Assembly: GCA_905178155.1 (NCBI GenBank)
Contig: CAJINV010000002.1
Span: 9,618,931-9,682,930 of the forward strand
Source: Amoebophrya sp. A120
Taxonomy: Eukaryota > Sar > Dinophyceae > Syndiniales > Amoebophryaceae
Direction of reading: 5' to 3'
DNA length: 64,000 nt
Part shown: positions 1-13,500 of the stretch, piece after piece
How the letters are laid out: each line of letters begins with the position of its first letter
Numbering within the stretch: the first letter of the stretch is position 1
Program-made: the position numbers and the translations under genes
The notes under the pieces: generated by a model
What the model saw: the letters and a program-made list of their open reading frames with translations, nothing else
Databases searched by the model: none
Told to the model about the DNA's origin: nothing

Positions 1-100
1 CCATTAATATTTTGCCAAACGAAAAGCAAATCAAAAGCAGCGCACGTCGTACAAAGCTCTGTCTTTGTCCCTAGACATTTTTTTTTCGTTTGATAATTAG

Positions 101-3100
101 TAAACACGCAAGCGAAAACCTCTAACAACGGGTTCGCAGTTTACCGGCCCAACCTCGCTTATGACGCCACCGCGATGACTGGGACCGTCACCGCATCCCC
201 TGTCGTTTTGTACTACAAGTTCGATGTAGCTACGAATGCATTGAAGACCGAACTTGCCGTCTTCACAAACAAGTGCGTGTCCATGGCGCATGTCACACTT
301 GGGTTCAAATTTTTGAACGCTGCCAGTGGAACTGTTGTTGCTTACACCGTTTTGGATGACAAGTTCTACACTGTGCAGGCCCTGACAGGTTCGCAAGACA
401 CCCTGGTGATGACGTTCTACACGGATAACCTGTGCGAGGTGCCATTCAGCGCGGCAGGGGCTCTTACGGGTGGCGTACGTCAATGACGATTGAAGCATCC
501 AATTCAAAAGTGGCTTTCTGCATGTCGATGCTTTTTCTGCTGCAATTAATCGATAGATAAGGAAGTAGAAGGTGAGGGTCGTCTGTTGGTGCATAGCAAA
601 ATCCTTGTAGTGTTTGCCCTTGCGAAGTGATCATCAAGAGCTTTAGTGTAGTGGAATGTTGACGAGAGGGGCGCTCGAATATGCCGAATCAATTCACAAA
701 TTAGGAGAGATGCCACTTGCATCCTGAGCTTTTGAAGATAAACACAGACGTGTCTCTTGCTTGCTTCCGGTAGATGGTGGAAGCATCGATGTGTTACATG
801 CAATTATTGCCAGTTTTGGATGGACAAGATTTTTTGTTTGCAGAGATCACGGCTACGGATGTGCCGTCCTTCTCGGAGCAAGTTCCATCACAAGTGTACC
901 GCATTGAAGATCGCCCGTACGCTTGAACTCGAAAGCATTTGCATCGCAAAGCTTCCCAACGTAAACATTCAGTATCTTGTGCATGCTCGCAACACAAAAA
1001 CAAATCCTCGCCACGAATGGAAGCAAAAACTTGTTGGAAAAAGACTCACCAAGATCGGGACTTGTTACCCAGGGGCAACAAGCTGTTTGCCTCACCTAGA
1101 ATCTCAAGCCAAAAAGCCCCCCTAGCTGCATTTGTTGCGTCACTTTTTGTCTACCTTCACGCATACCACTACCCCGAGGGGTGATGGATCCCGAAAAAAA
1201 TGCGAGACAAATGATGTGAGGATAATGGCGAAAAAAACTTCGGATTCGGGGCGCTCGAGGGTGTTGGTGGTGGCTTCGGTCGGCTCGACTGCGCGACCTG
1301 GAAGCCTGGCGGAAAGGGTTCCAAAGGGTTGCATTTGTAGTCGCGCTCGGGTCAGCAAGACAAAAGGTTTTCATTTGTGGTTATCTCACAGGTTGCGGTT
1401 GTGGTTGTGTGCGAATTAGCAAGACAGGAAGTTATTTCCGCTGGAAGCTTTGCATCAGAAACTTGTCGTAGTTCTGGGTGTCTGGGTGCGCTTTTTCTGT
1501 CCGATAAAGTCGAGTTCGCGGTCACTGGCTCGTTGATATCACGTAGAAAGAGCAGTGTCCGGCTCCCGTTGCCTACTTACAGCAATTCACAGGGAACACA
1601 GGAGATCCGTTCCATCTCTGTCTTTGAATGTGTATGCATGATGAAGACAACTTCGCGTGTTGCGTAGCGCTTGCGAGAAAGTACATTGCGTCCTTTCGGA
1701 ACAAATGCATGATTTTGGACGAAAGCGAAGCTCTTCTTCCGCGAAAGGCAGTGCCTCAGGCTGAATCTGGGCGTGGTAATCGGACACTCTCTTTTTTTGG
1801 CGATCGCTTGCTGCAAACGCTGGAATCAATTACGTTGACGAAAAATTCCAGACGAGACGTGTGGCCGTTTCGAAAACCAAAAACGTTTTTCAGGTACCGT
1901 TTCTCGCCACTCCAGCGGGTGTTACTTAGTGCTTTTGTTCGGATAACTCTGCTGGCTGTAGTGATCCTCTTGTACTATTGTTTGATTCTGCGGTGCCAGC
2001 GGAAAAAAAGCGATGCAAGTTGGTCTCTAGCAGCAGGTCTTTATATTGTGTCTATGCGCCGCAGATGCACATGCAATTGCAAAGCGAGCAAAAGCGATGC
2101 CTAACGAGCAAAATCCTGAGGGAGAAGGAGTACTTACCAAAAATCATTCGCCCCGACTCTTGATGTGCAAGATGTCCATGACGATGTCTGACAAGTGTAT
2201 CCCGCCATACTCAAGGGGACCGTGTCGTGTACTCATTACTCTTTCTTATGGAGATTCGCGGCAAAGAAGTTCTTCTATCCGCCCGCTCCTCTTTGAGTTC
2301 GTGTGGGCTGCGATCACCATCGGGAGCTCACCAGCATGCGAACCTACTTGAAAACGTCGGGCTTTTGATAGCTCTGCATCACACGACCTATTTATTTTCT
2401 TTTTTAACTTATATAGAAATGATTTGCTATTTATCCTCACTCTCTCACTTGAAATACTTATACGATTCACTGCACAATCAGGGAGCCTAGGAGGGCCACT
2501 GGAACTTAGTACAAGAAAATAACATCCACAGGTCTTCAAGTACAGTACCAGCACTCCATGTACGACTGCCCTGGTACCATGCCGAAAAATGCGCGTCCGC
2601 CACAGTAAGTATCTATTTCTCTGTCATGCGTCTGTATAGAAGAAATTCAGTTCACCTTGTCGTCCCAAAGAAGATGCTGCGGCACAGCATGCGCGCACGA
2701 CGCAAGCAGCCAAACCTTTGGAGCTTTCAGCTCGATGGGCGCTGGCCAGTCGCAATGATTTTGGCCCAGGTCTGCTTCCATGCCGTCGTTCGGCGGGTCG
2801 GGCTAAGGTGGCTTCCAAGGACCTCGCCCGAAGTGCGGCCCCATGGCGTGTTTCGTGTGGCGATTACTTACGTAGTTCGCGGATCTGACTACCCTGCCGA
2901 GGCCTCTCGGTGGCTACTTATATATTTCGTAGAAAAATAGATACTGCGGCGGCTGCGCAAGCATTTTGCGGTCTGATACATTGATACGGCGGCGTCTGAA
3001 GTTTTTCAAATTGGCGACAAGTTTTCTGTCAAGTTGCCGGCGAGTCCGGTTTCCGCGGAAACTCCGGCGTTGGAGCAGCTGCCGCACTCCTGTTTTTCGC

Positions 3101-6100
3101 AAAACGTGTGGGACGCGACGAACCAAAGCACCTGCAAGACCAACGCTTGCTACACCGCCGTCGCCAACTACATGACCAGCTGCGGCACAAGCGTGGAAAT
3201 GCAGGCCCTTGCCGAGAAGAAGGCCACTTGCGTATGAAAATGAAAGGAATTCCTGCTTCCCGACACCCTCCAATGTTAAGCCTTTGTTCCGTGGCATGAC
3301 ACGGCAGCAGGAACGCACCTCAGAGTCACACGCCCTTGCTACTGCCCTGGTACGGCAGGGCGTGACTGACAGATCTTGTTGACAACGGCTCGTTACAGTA
3401 CTCGAGGAGTTTTCAAAGATGGCCGCTGCATGCGTGAAGGGCTTTGTTGATGTTGCATGAATAACTGTAGCTATAGCTACCTCGCTCGGTTGGAAGACGT
3501 TTGCTCCATCGCGGTCGTTTCGAGTGTACATGCATTTTTCGCGTATCTGCATCCGATCCTCTCCGACATGTCCTTACCCCTGAAGAACTATTAATTTATC
3601 ACGCTTTCTCGGCCACATCTCCCCTGGATGATTGTTCGCACTATTTAGTTGCCTCGTCTGAAGAACAGAACTACCGATGAATGAGAGGGTGAACAATAGG
3701 GAAGCAGGGACGTCGACGTTTGTTTCATACTGCGACGCGTCCACGCCGGTTACTACGCCGGCCCCCCAAACTTGTTTCGCCAGCGATGGAAAGCTGCAGG
3801 TTTCCGGCACGTGCTACACGTGCCAGACCTCGGCCGGGGGGGCTCTGGTGCCGTGCACCTGTCCGCCGGGTCAGTACCTGGCGCAACCCGCCACGGGCAC
3901 CGTCGCTTCCTGTGCTCCGATTCCGGCAGGGTATTACCAGCCGTCTGCGGGCATTCACTTTGGCATGGGAACCGCTGCCACCAGTGGGATCCCGTGTGCG
4001 AACGGCGAGTACCAGGACATGACCGGCCAGACTTCGTGCAAGAAGTGCCCCGTTTATGCAATGTAAATTTCCTGTACATGTACAGAATGCATGACAGATT
4101 TCGCTAACTTGCTGTGTCCAACTTGTCATGCTACACTAGGATTGAAGGCAAGTTTTGTCATGGAGAGACTGCATTTGTACATGTACAGGAAATTTACTGT
4201 GGATACCGTTGTCGGATCCACCACCAGCCCCGCGAGTGGCGCCACCGCCGCCACTGCGTGCGTCCCGCCGCCGACGACCGCCGCACCCACGGAAACGACC
4301 ACCGCTAATCCGGTGTTTTCCGCTGTGGACCACACGCACTCGGTCACCGTGGAGGATTCCGGCGATGAGGAGCTGCGTACCTGGACGATCGTCGGGTTTG
4401 TCGTGCTGGGTTTGCTGGTGGTGGCCATGTTCGGGTGCATGCTCTCGCGCGGCCCGGGCGGCGGCGGCAACGCGGCCATGAGCGGGGCGCCCCAGCTGTC
4501 CCGTCAGGCGTCCGCGGGCCCCGGGATGCTGAAGGGCTCGATGATGATGAAGGGCAAGTCCTCGATGAAGGGCGCCGGCAAGTCGGGCATGATGTCGAAG
4601 GGCTACAAGTCGGGCATGAAGGGCCTCGAGTCCAGCGGCGAGGAGTCCGTGGAAATGGCCAACTGGAAGGGGGGGAAGCGCAGCGGCAGCGGCTCCACGC
4701 CCCGTGGCATATCAAATGCAAAAATGTCTGGGTCTGGAAACTTGTGATGCTGTGTGGCGTATCATGAGGAGGCGACAATTGCTGGCTCAGCATGACAAGT
4801 TTCTGAGCTCCTAGGTGTTGCCTATTCTGCATGACAAACTACGTTTCTGCATGACAGAATAACCCAACAAGGCAACACTGGAGCTCCACCTTGCTCGAGG
4901 GCTTGGATGGTAAATCAGGTCAGCCACATCTAGCGCCCACTGGCCGTACTCATGCGTAAGCAATCGCAAGCGGTTCGGCGGATGCGGTCGGGTGGTACCT
5001 GTAGGACGTGGAACGGGTGTCCACCTAGGGGTATTGGCAGAGGCTAAATCTGTTCTAACGCCACGGTATTGGCAGAGGCTAAATCTGTTCTAACGCCACC
5101 CTGACAGGAGTCAAATGTCAAAACAACAACAACATGCATGACAGAAAAGTGGGGCTCTTTGGTAATGTGCATGACAGATTTAAGAGTCATACCAGACAAG
5201 CATGACAAACTTGCATTCTTCCAGACCCAGACATTTTTACATTTGATACGGCAAGGGCAGCTACAAGAAGGGCGGCTCCAAGAAGAAGGGCGCCAGCATA
5301 TCCTGACAAAAATGCCCGCCTCGTCCGAATCATTCAAAAGAAGAGTTCATCTAATATATGGATTTGCGCACGTTGTAAATTTGTCTTGCATACAGCGAAA
5401 GCTGCAATAAGAAGAGTTAGTACCCCCGGGAGGTGCATGAAGATTCATTCTGTGGGCGGTCTGTGTTCTTGCGTTTGTGCCTACAGCAGCGAGGTCACTA
5501 GTCTTGCTCGGCTGCTAGTACACACCTGGTAAAAATGCCTCGTAAGCAACGCGACCATTGTGCTATACAGAACTGCTCTATGACGTACTTAATTTACACA
5601 AATGTGCGTCGCAAGTTTCCGACTTTAGTACGTCGGCGAGGGCGGTTTTTTCACTTTGATGCCGCATCTACTCCGAGGACGACGATGATGTGACGGCGTC
5701 CGACCGCTCAGAAACCCCGCGTTCGGGATATCAAATTGAAAAGCGCCCCGCCCTCGGAGGTTGCAATAAGTGACTCACCTGTAGTACTTTTTTTTGCATG
5801 AGGCTTTATCTGAATGCAAAATGACGCTGTTTCCACCATGCATGAGAGGACCGCCACACTACACAGCCAAGCTTGATGGTTGTCCAGCTTGTGCTAGGTG
5901 CGGTAAGCAGGAGCGTCGCTTTCCATGAGAAGCGCAGCTCTTGTCCCGGGCCTTGTTGCGATAGAGCTTTACAGTATCCACTCGCCCTTAAGATTTGTAT
6001 GTGCTCTTGTTATAGTACATGTGCAAAATGGCTGCAAATGCTTCAGGTTTGCGGTTCAAGATGAAAGACCCCCCATGGTGGGGTCGTGGGACGCTTTTCA

Positions 6101-6257
6101 ATTTGATAGCGGCAGATCGGGCTCCAACTCGAGCCGCAAGGGCAAGAGCGGCAAGAAGGGGAAGGGCAAGTCGGGCAAGAAGCCGTCGGCGGATGCCCGC
6201 GCTGGCTCCGGGTCGCGCAGGAAGAAGGCGGGCAGCGGCAGTGGCCGGGACGACTAG
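101..6257 (+). CDS. Cysteine-rich single-pass membrane protein, exon model incomplete
   Basis: Supported coding blocks are about 101-480, 2991-3231, 3700-4054, 4211-4709, 5254-5298, 5667-5728 and 6109-6257 (stop TAG). The third block is rich in Cys in a TNFR/ephrin-receptor-like spacing (C..C..G.Y repeated). Block four has a Thr/Pro/Ala stalk, a hydrophobic helix (TIVGFVVLGLLVVAMFGCML) and then a cytoplasmic tail made of MKG, MMSKG and KGKSGKK motifs with an acidic SEDDDD patch. This predicts a type I surface protein with a basic tail. Introners at 4055, 4710, 5299 and 5729 interrupt the tail; removing the element plus 5 bp keeps the frame at the first three (for example ...KGAS|IYSEDDDD). 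The last junction is ambiguous by one base and was chosen because it continues the KGKSGKK pattern. The block at 3231 ends on a GT (TGC|GTATG). I cannot place exons between 480 and 2991, so these could even be two genes. No family name is assigned. Confidence 0.6.
481..2990. other. Unresolved intronic or intergenic stretch
   Basis: No recognisable coding block, RNA gene or paired introner ends were found. A GT donor-like site (GTACGT) follows the coding block at about 480. A right introner-type end (ATTGATA then CGGCG) closes the stretch at about 2985, but I could not identify its left partner. Several frames stay open at 2640-2930 without protein-like sequence. Confidence 0.4.
4055..4205. 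mobile_element. Introner element, 151 bp, palindromic-end family
   Basis: It is bounded by a perfect CCGTT duplication (4050-4054 and 4206-4210). The ends are TATGCAATG and CTGTGGATA, followed inward by a long inverted repeat around TGTACATGTACA. Excision of element plus right 5-mer joins ...KKCPV to VGSTTSP in frame. It contains the recurrent TTGTCATGC module. Confidence 0.9.
4710..5248. mobile_element. Introner element, 539 bp, CTGGGTCTGG family (long form)
   Basis: TIR is TATCAAATGCAAAAATG / CATTTGATA with the CTGGGTCTGGAA core. Target duplication is TGGCA/CGGCA. The joined exon reads GSTPRGKGSYKKGG. Its interior carries a roughly 280-bp block, including two copies of GGCAGAGGCTAAATC about 37 bp apart (about 5037 and 5074), which is also present in the element at 13945. 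Confidence 0.92.
5299..5661. mobile_element. Introner element, 363 bp, ends TATCC...GATG
   Basis: The left end TATCCTGACAAAAATGCCCG is mirrored on the right by CGGTTTTTTCACTTTGATG. Target copies are CAGCA/CCGCA. Excision joins KKKGAS to IYSEDDDD in frame. The right terminus is GATG, not GATA. Confidence 0.85.
5729..6108. mobile_element. Introner element, 380 bp, TATCAAATTGAAAAGCG family
   Basis: The terminal inverted repeat is near-perfect: TATCAAATTGAAAAGCG at the left and CGCTTTTCAATTTGATA at the right, followed inward by C-rich/G-rich arms. Flanking copies are imperfect (CGGGA versus CGGCA, with one extra G). It interrupts the basic tail of the 101-6257 gene. Confidence 0.85.
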
Positions 6258-9200
6258 ATGAAGCTACGGGAGGTCGTCACTAGCCTGAGATTGTCTCGGG
6301 CTTTTTTTCTTACCGAAATGTAGTTCATTTAGTATGTTTATGTACACACAATCTGAAGAAGATCACCGCGCATTAACACAAGTGGAAGTTGTTGACAATC
6401 AAACCAGATCTTTCTACTAGAGTACAGTAATTACTTATCAAAAATCCATCAATTTGTTTGAAAGAGAGAGCGCCATTCTGTTTGCAGCCTAAGTTAGAAG
6501 TGCGCGACTCCTCACAGAACGACACAAACCGCCCCGTCCGCCCCGAAAAAAATGGGCGCACCGAAAGTAAGTATCCGGTTAAATTGCGCAAATGAACAGT
6601 ACGACTTGCATTGACCACAGCAGAAGTACAATTTTGTAATGGGAGTTTCTATCGTTGTAAATTTTTAAACTCACCTAAGTTCGGCATTTGAATTTCTCGT
6701 CCCTCTCGATCATGATTTATCGGCCTTTTTGACCACGTTTAGCATAACATACTTGTATCCATTTCAATTTATTTCTATTATTCCTTTCTTTCCGCGCTCG
6801 AAAAGCAAATCAAAATCGTACTACATTTCAAGCACAACCTGCACCGACAAATTTCGACAGGACGGATAAGTAAAAACCTATTATAGCCGTTGCCGCGCAC
6901 GTTGACCGACGGAACTACTACGTGTATCGCCACCCAACGCATCGCATCTGCTGCAAAGAGGTGCAAATACGTATCCAGAGCGAAAAACCTACCCACGTCC
7001 GCTCCGTTATGCTGCATGCAGATTTGCGCTTTTAGCAGGAGCAATTGTATTGGGTTGCGTTATTTTGTATTTGTGGTTGGGATGGGGAACATGCTCCAAT
7101 TTGTGTCATAAGGAAAGCCCGTGCTTGCTCATCCATGACACTTCTACACTAGTGACTGAGCTTGCTCATCGGCGCGGCTCTCTAGACGAAAACTTGTCAT
7201 GATGCCCAACTCGCAACAGCTTTATAAAAATATATTGACTGCTCGTCCGGGGTCGTGGGTACGTTTGTCGTCGGGATAAGGAGTAAGTACATCGATAACA
7301 GGCGGAAAAACGTGGAGTTTCTTTAAAAGAACATTAACTACTTTTTGCGGCTTTTTGTTTTGACCTCATTCATCTTGCTCGTTATTTCCTTTGTACTTTT
7401 ATTGTATCGTTATTTTTTCAATCGAAGAATCGCATGTCATTTAGCTCTACACTACGCATTTACGTTCTTGAGGTTTTCCCTATCTATCACCCGTTGACTA
7501 GAAGATGACGAACTAGTATCGCTACCGGAGGACCATGTCGTGGCGGGCGCACACTACAATGCTTATGATCTAAGTAGAGCACCACCTGTTGTTGAGATCG
7601 TCAACTAACAACTTTCTTCCGCGCCCTCTCGGCCGGAAAAGGACAGGTGGAACAATGCTTATTATCGTAGATGCACCGGCAAATGTACAAAGCAGTACGC
7701 TCTTCATGTCACTATCACTCATGCAGTAGAAGAAGACTGTTGCACTTTCACTTACAGTGGGGGAGCAGCTGCTCAGAATAACTACCAACGGTGCCCGCGA
7801 GAAGTGATAGCGCTTGAAGTGTACTGTAGCTGTTAAATGAGTAACATGTCGGAAGTATTTTTGTAGTTTTGTGCCTCGTTGCAATTATAACGCCGATGCA
7901 GCTATTGTCGCTGCAGTCACAAAATTAGTCACCCAACAGACTATTTCTCCGATGGTAAAGAAGCCTACGCAATCATCTCATGTCGAAAAAGAGTTCTTTT
8001 TTCACACAGCACGATGCGCCAGCTCTTTGTCTCACCCCGCGCTTCTAGTACAGCATTGCAGTAAGAATTACATAGATCTCACCTAGCAACTACGAGTACG
8101 ACCCCGATTTGAAGCAGTACCCCAAGGGTTCCGATCGCAGCAGAACAAATAGAGTTCGTTAAAAGTTGTACATGCTCCTGGAGGTGGCCGCAGATGCACA
8201 GGTACTTACTTCGAGTTGTACCTATGTCCTGCTAGTGAAAGACCCACCAAGATAAAAGTATCGAACTGTGGTGCCGTCCTCTACTTTGCGCGAGTTGACT
8301 TTCGTCAACCGCCCTGGAGACGAAGGATAAGTCTTGGAACCGTTTTTACACAACTACCATCTCTGGAAGCTTTTTTACTGTTGCGTCGGAGTCCGTGATA
8401 TTAAGATTGTAAAAAAAGGCGACAGGCAGCATCAGCAACACACAAGGGAACCCCTCGAGGTGGTCCGGCCGATGAGCATTTCTTGAGAACTACAAGCGAA
8501 ACAGGGCAGCGTCAAGCTGCACTGCCCAAGTCCAGGTCCTTGCGCATCCCGGGGCTGCGTGGTACGCGTCAAGCTTCCTGTTTTTCGAGCCACGCTATCC
8601 CGAATGCGGTAGGATCACTCGGACTAGGACGTAGGATTCGCATGAATGCATATTCGCGCACGGAAAACTTCTCCGTCCGTCCCGAAACTCATTTTTTTTT
8701 CACCCGTCGACTCCTGCTTACTTTATTTTTTTCAGTCTTTGCGCTGCTTGCAGACCTTCTACTCGCACATTTACAGCGTGTCTTAATTGTTATTTTTAGC
8801 TCATTTTAAGAGTCAGTTCTACGTGTACCCACTCAATGAGGCCGAAGGAGTGGCGAAGGCTTCGTCAGGCGTGCTGGACTTCCTCGACTGACGAAACAAA
8901 CATGAGTAGAAAAAAGTGCCTGGCTCCATGCAGCTTTTCATGCTATCCTGGCAAGTAGAAGAGAAGGCTCTGTGCTGCCTAAGGCTGCTTGTGCAGTACT
9001 TTCTTTGACTGACACCAACACTAACAATATGATAAAAAACGAAGAGAAATTATAGTAACAGGAGGCGACTTGTTGATCTTGATGCCAGATTAGGTAGTAC
9101 TTTATTCACCTTCCTGGTGCCGCTTATTTCGATTTCCTAATCAAACTCGCTCGACGCCGCAGCATTGCGGCGGTCGCGCCAGAAAAAGTTAAGGGGCCAC

Positions 9201-10508
9201 ACGGATCGATGATATTGCAAACGTCTTGATGCTGCTCAATATATGTCGTTCAAAAAAGAAAAACGCGCCGAGTGTGTGGAAACGGGGCGCCTGCTCCTTG
9301 CCGAGAAGTGGGTAGAAGTTCGGCCAGTGTTCGTCTAAGAATCCACACGCAAGCTTCCCAGCAGTTCGCGAAGTGTTTGATGAAAGGTCGAGTACAGAAT
9401 GTTTGTGTTTCTGCACTTAATCGGTCATATTGAGGTAGTACTTTTAGCACAACTAGTTTGGACTAGTGTGGTCGCGCAACGAGAAGCGCGCCGCCGTTAG
9501 CTGTTTCTAGCACGGCGCGTCTAAGTCTATAATCTAAGGTCGCCACATAGCTAAAGTGCTAAAAGTCGTCAGGTCTATGTCTAATTGTGGGAAATAAAGT
9601 TAATCGCAATTCTTACTGTGCCTCACGCCGTTCCCCCGCCCCAGTGCCAGCTGTGCAGCCAGCCGGGCAGCTAGGAGAAGCAACTGGGGTGCAGTGTGCG
9701 GTGGAGTGGCTGTTGAACGCATATTCGAAATCGAATCATGATCATGTGAAATGGAATGCAAATCCAAAGCTAACGACATCAGCCCGCTTTTGGGTCTGCG
9801 GTTCTTTGGCGATAGGAACTTTTGGTCAAGTCAAAAAGTAGTCAAAGTACATCAATATCAATACTTAGGTTGAACTTGAGTGCAGAATGACCGCCAAAGT
9901 GGTTGATTGAAGCTCGATCGCGCAAGATTATGTCGACGTAGCGTTTTCGCCAGGAACACGGCCGGCACCTGGCTTCACTGCCGCCTTGCTGTAGTTCAAG
10001 AAGTAAGTAGCCGGTTCGTGATGTAAATCAGGTACAACACGGGGGCAGATTCATCACCATGTTGTTGCGCGGTTGTAAGACCGCCCCTCAGTTCGCCTCA
10101 TGGCCGGTTCCGTACGGCCCGCGCGACTGTCGTACGAGCCAACGGATTAGTATATCATGTGGAAAAATTGTACAATTTGTCAACTATCTCATGCTTTCGC
10201 GACGCGACGGACACAGATCACGTCTCCTCAAGTACTAGCACGTTTCTCTAGTGAACGGAAAAGAGCCGTCGGCTGGCTTTGTCTTTGTTCCGAAGTCTAT
10301 CATCAAAGGAGCATCTCCATTACGGGGACTCATTTACATTTGCCGCCCGCATGTAAGAAAATTTAATCGAAGCGCTTGCCGAGGAGAAAAAGAAATACTG
10401 CGGCACTTCGTTGTCTGCCAGGTGCATTTGTTTCTCCCCTCGCGTCACGCCATCTGCGATGTGGGCAAAAAATGGGGCTAACTTTATTGTCGCGGTCTGT
10501 GTACTAGC
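6258..10508. other. Gene-free stretch, 4.2 kb
   Basis: Only short, unconvincing ORFs occur on either strand. Base composition is more A/T-rich than the flanking exons, with T-runs such as at 7330-7430 and 8690-8730. I see no rRNA, tRNA, tandem array or introner pair. A TTTATAAAAA run lies near 7222. It may hold long introns or 5' exons of the TypA gene that I cannot recognise. Confidence 0.5.
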
Positions 10509-13500
10509 ATGACAGCTGTGGCAGGTTCGTGCGGTTTTTCCGTCCGATGGGAGAGGGTTGGGGCTCTGTCATTTGGGTGCGCCGGCGGAGTTGTGCGACC
10601 CACGTGGTCCTGGTCGGAGAATCTCGCGTACAACGCCCGCGTGGCCGGGATACGCCATTTCCGCATAATGCCTGGGTTGTTACCAATGGCTGGCGTATCT
10701 GCTCTACGTCGGAAGAGCGAGGCTTGGACGTCGGAGAGGACGCGCAACAACGACTTTGTCGTGAAGCGACGGTTCTGCAGTGCGAGTTCCACCACGGTGG
10801 GTCCGGGAGCAAGTACTGTTAGTTCGGCTAGTTCGGCAAGCGGCGGGATGGCAACGGATCTCTCACGCTTTACCAAATAGAAAAATCCACCCGCCCCTGC
10901 ATGCCGTTGACACAGCGTGATTTGTGTATCCACGGGAAGAAGTTTTTCAGTTTGCAGGGACAGGGAAAGGGTCGATAGAGATCATTGTTCTGACCTTTCT
11001 TGCATGTCTACCAAGTACGACAACCAGAGGCACCGGACGTCTCTATTTTTTTCAGGAGAAAACGATAGCCGGCTATGACAAAGTTAACGTTGTTGAAGCG
11101 TGAGCAATAAATTCGCTTTGAAAACAAGAACGGAGCGAGGCGGGTTCTGACGCTTTGATACTCCTGCGCAACGTTGCCATTATTGCGCACGTAGACCACG
11201 GCAAGACCACTTTGGTGGATGAGATCTTGTCTCAATCCGGGATGGCATATGGATGTGGACAACTCGTCCCCGTTACCTTCATTTGTCAAACACCTAAAAA
11301 AGGGAAAAAAGCGGCAGACGCAACTGCAAGCACAATGGAGGTTATTTGGCGTAGTCAATCCATACCGCCCATACCTGTTCGGCGTGGTGAACTTGTCATG
11401 TAGAAACGGCCAAGTACTATCTAGCGGCAAAAATAGGATTTGGCTCTTTGCACGAAAAACGAGGGGGGGTTGTCCGCAATCATACGAGCGGCGACTGGCG
11501 GCGGGGGGCCAGGCACCTAGACAGCAATGCGCTGGAACAGGAGCGGGGGATTACCATCTTGAGCAAGGTCACCCGCATCAACGCCCCAAATCGTGGCGGG
11601 TACACCTTCAACATCGTGGACACGCCCGGACACGCGGACTTCGGCGGCGAGGTGGAGTATCTTGAGTGAAAGCGTCCCAACCGTAGATTTGATATGCAAA
11701 TCTGCATGCCTGAAATCAAATGTGATGCGCGGGCGCGCCATGAGGAGCAATTTCTTATCGCATCTGAGAGTAGTTTGTCATGCTAGAGTCAGGAGTTGAT
11801 GGCCGATTTTTTAGGATGTTGCTGCTGCATTAGCTAAAGAGGATTACGCCGCGAGCCCAAACCTCCTGGTGTGCGCAACAGCTAAAACTTCTTGGTTTAT
11901 TGTGGAGCAAAATCCCCATATGATTGACACTGGGAGGGTGACGTTTTTCCACAGCATACGGAGCGGGTGTTATCCATGGTCGAGGGAGTGGTGCTTCTCG
12001 TCGACGCGGCTGAGGGTCCGAAGACGCAAACGCGGTTTGTGCTGCAAAAGGCGCTGCAGATGCGGCAGAGCGTTAGCGGCGCGGCGGGGGGGCCGGACGC
12101 AGCAGAGAAGACGCGCGTGATCAAGCCGCTCGTGGTGATTAACAAGGTGGACAAGCCCACGCGGCGGGCGTACGGGGAGGTCGAAAACGACATCTTCGAC
12201 CTGTTTGTCAGCCTAGACGCCACGGAGGAGCAGCTGGACTATCCCACCCTGTACGCCAGCGGGAAGGAAGGATGGTGCGTTGCCTCCTACGACGAAGCAA
12301 TGCAGATCGTGGACGCTGGCGCAGGCCGTTCCGGCGCGGGGGCGGTCCCGTCCGAAAAGCGGAACCTAGATGCGCTGTTTGCTGCGATCGAGCAGCACGT
12401 GCCGCAGCCGCCGCATCCGTCGGTTCATCCCGGTCCTCACACGGCAGTCGATAGTACTGGGTCCAGCACAGCGGGGGGCAATAGTACTAGTAGCGCCAGC
12501 AAGCCGCCCCCGTTTGCGATGCTGGTCTCGCAGTTGGATCAGCTGCCGCAGCTGGGAATGACCGTGACGGGGAAGATCAGTTCTGGCACCGTGCAGAAGG
12601 GCGACAAAATGGACGCGAAAAACGGTCGCAACGAGCTGGTTGGCCAGGGCGGAAAAGTGAAGGAGATCACGGTGGTGCGGGGCACGAAGAGGGAGAAGCT
12701 GGACCGCGCGAGCCAGGGTGACATTGTGTCCCTCTCCTTTGCGGGCGGCTCTTCGTTCGCGCCCGCCAGCGGGAGTGCTACAACTACTTCGGAGGCCGGG
12801 GGGGCGGGAGACAGCACCGCCGCTGGTGCTGGTGGGCCGTCTTCCTCGGGCGCCTTTCAGCCCCGCTGGACGCAGACCGTCTTCCACTCGGGGAGATCGA
12901 AAGAGGTGGAACCCATCCCCTGCACGGAGAGTATGGGGCTCTCAAACGTTACACTCTCAACTGTTACATGGATTTGTCACGCAAAATGAGCATCAACGTC
13001 CACACAGTGAAGCTGCCTCACATGACAAATTTTGGAAGGGCTAAACAGCATGGGAATCTGTGCCGAATTTGTAATGCAAGAGTTGCAAGAAGATCCGGCC
13101 TTTCCCTGTTGCCATTCTTGCATCACAAATTCATGAAACAGTTGAGAATGTAACAGTTGAGAACGCCATAGAGATCGATCCGCCGGTGATCTGTGTGAAA
13201 GTGACAGTGAACGACGCCCCCGGCGTATGCAAGAAAAAAACTGTGTAAGTGTAAATCTGTGATGCAGAACATGCAACAGAGTTACAGCTGTCATGCCAGA
13301 CAGCGATGCAGTTCTCTTTTCATGTGTGTTTTCCCTTACAAACCACGCATGACAGGTTTTCTCTGTCATGTAGAGCAAATTTGTGATGCTGTCAGCCAAA
13401 GAAAGTTACACTAACACAGTTTTTTTCTTGGATACGGCGCGGGCAAGGCGAAGTTCATCGCGTTGTACGACATCTACGCGCGCCTGCGGAAGGAGGCGCT

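Noticed and set aside
12-95. Very short introner at the window edge
   Set aside because: CAAACGAAAA at the left pairs with the right end TTTTCGTTTGATA, and coding resumes at 101, but the left boundary and target copy cannot be judged so close to the edge.
2624-2940. Exon on either strand
   Set aside because: Several frames are open at once, none reads as a recognisable protein, and no join to the neighbouring coding blocks is supported.
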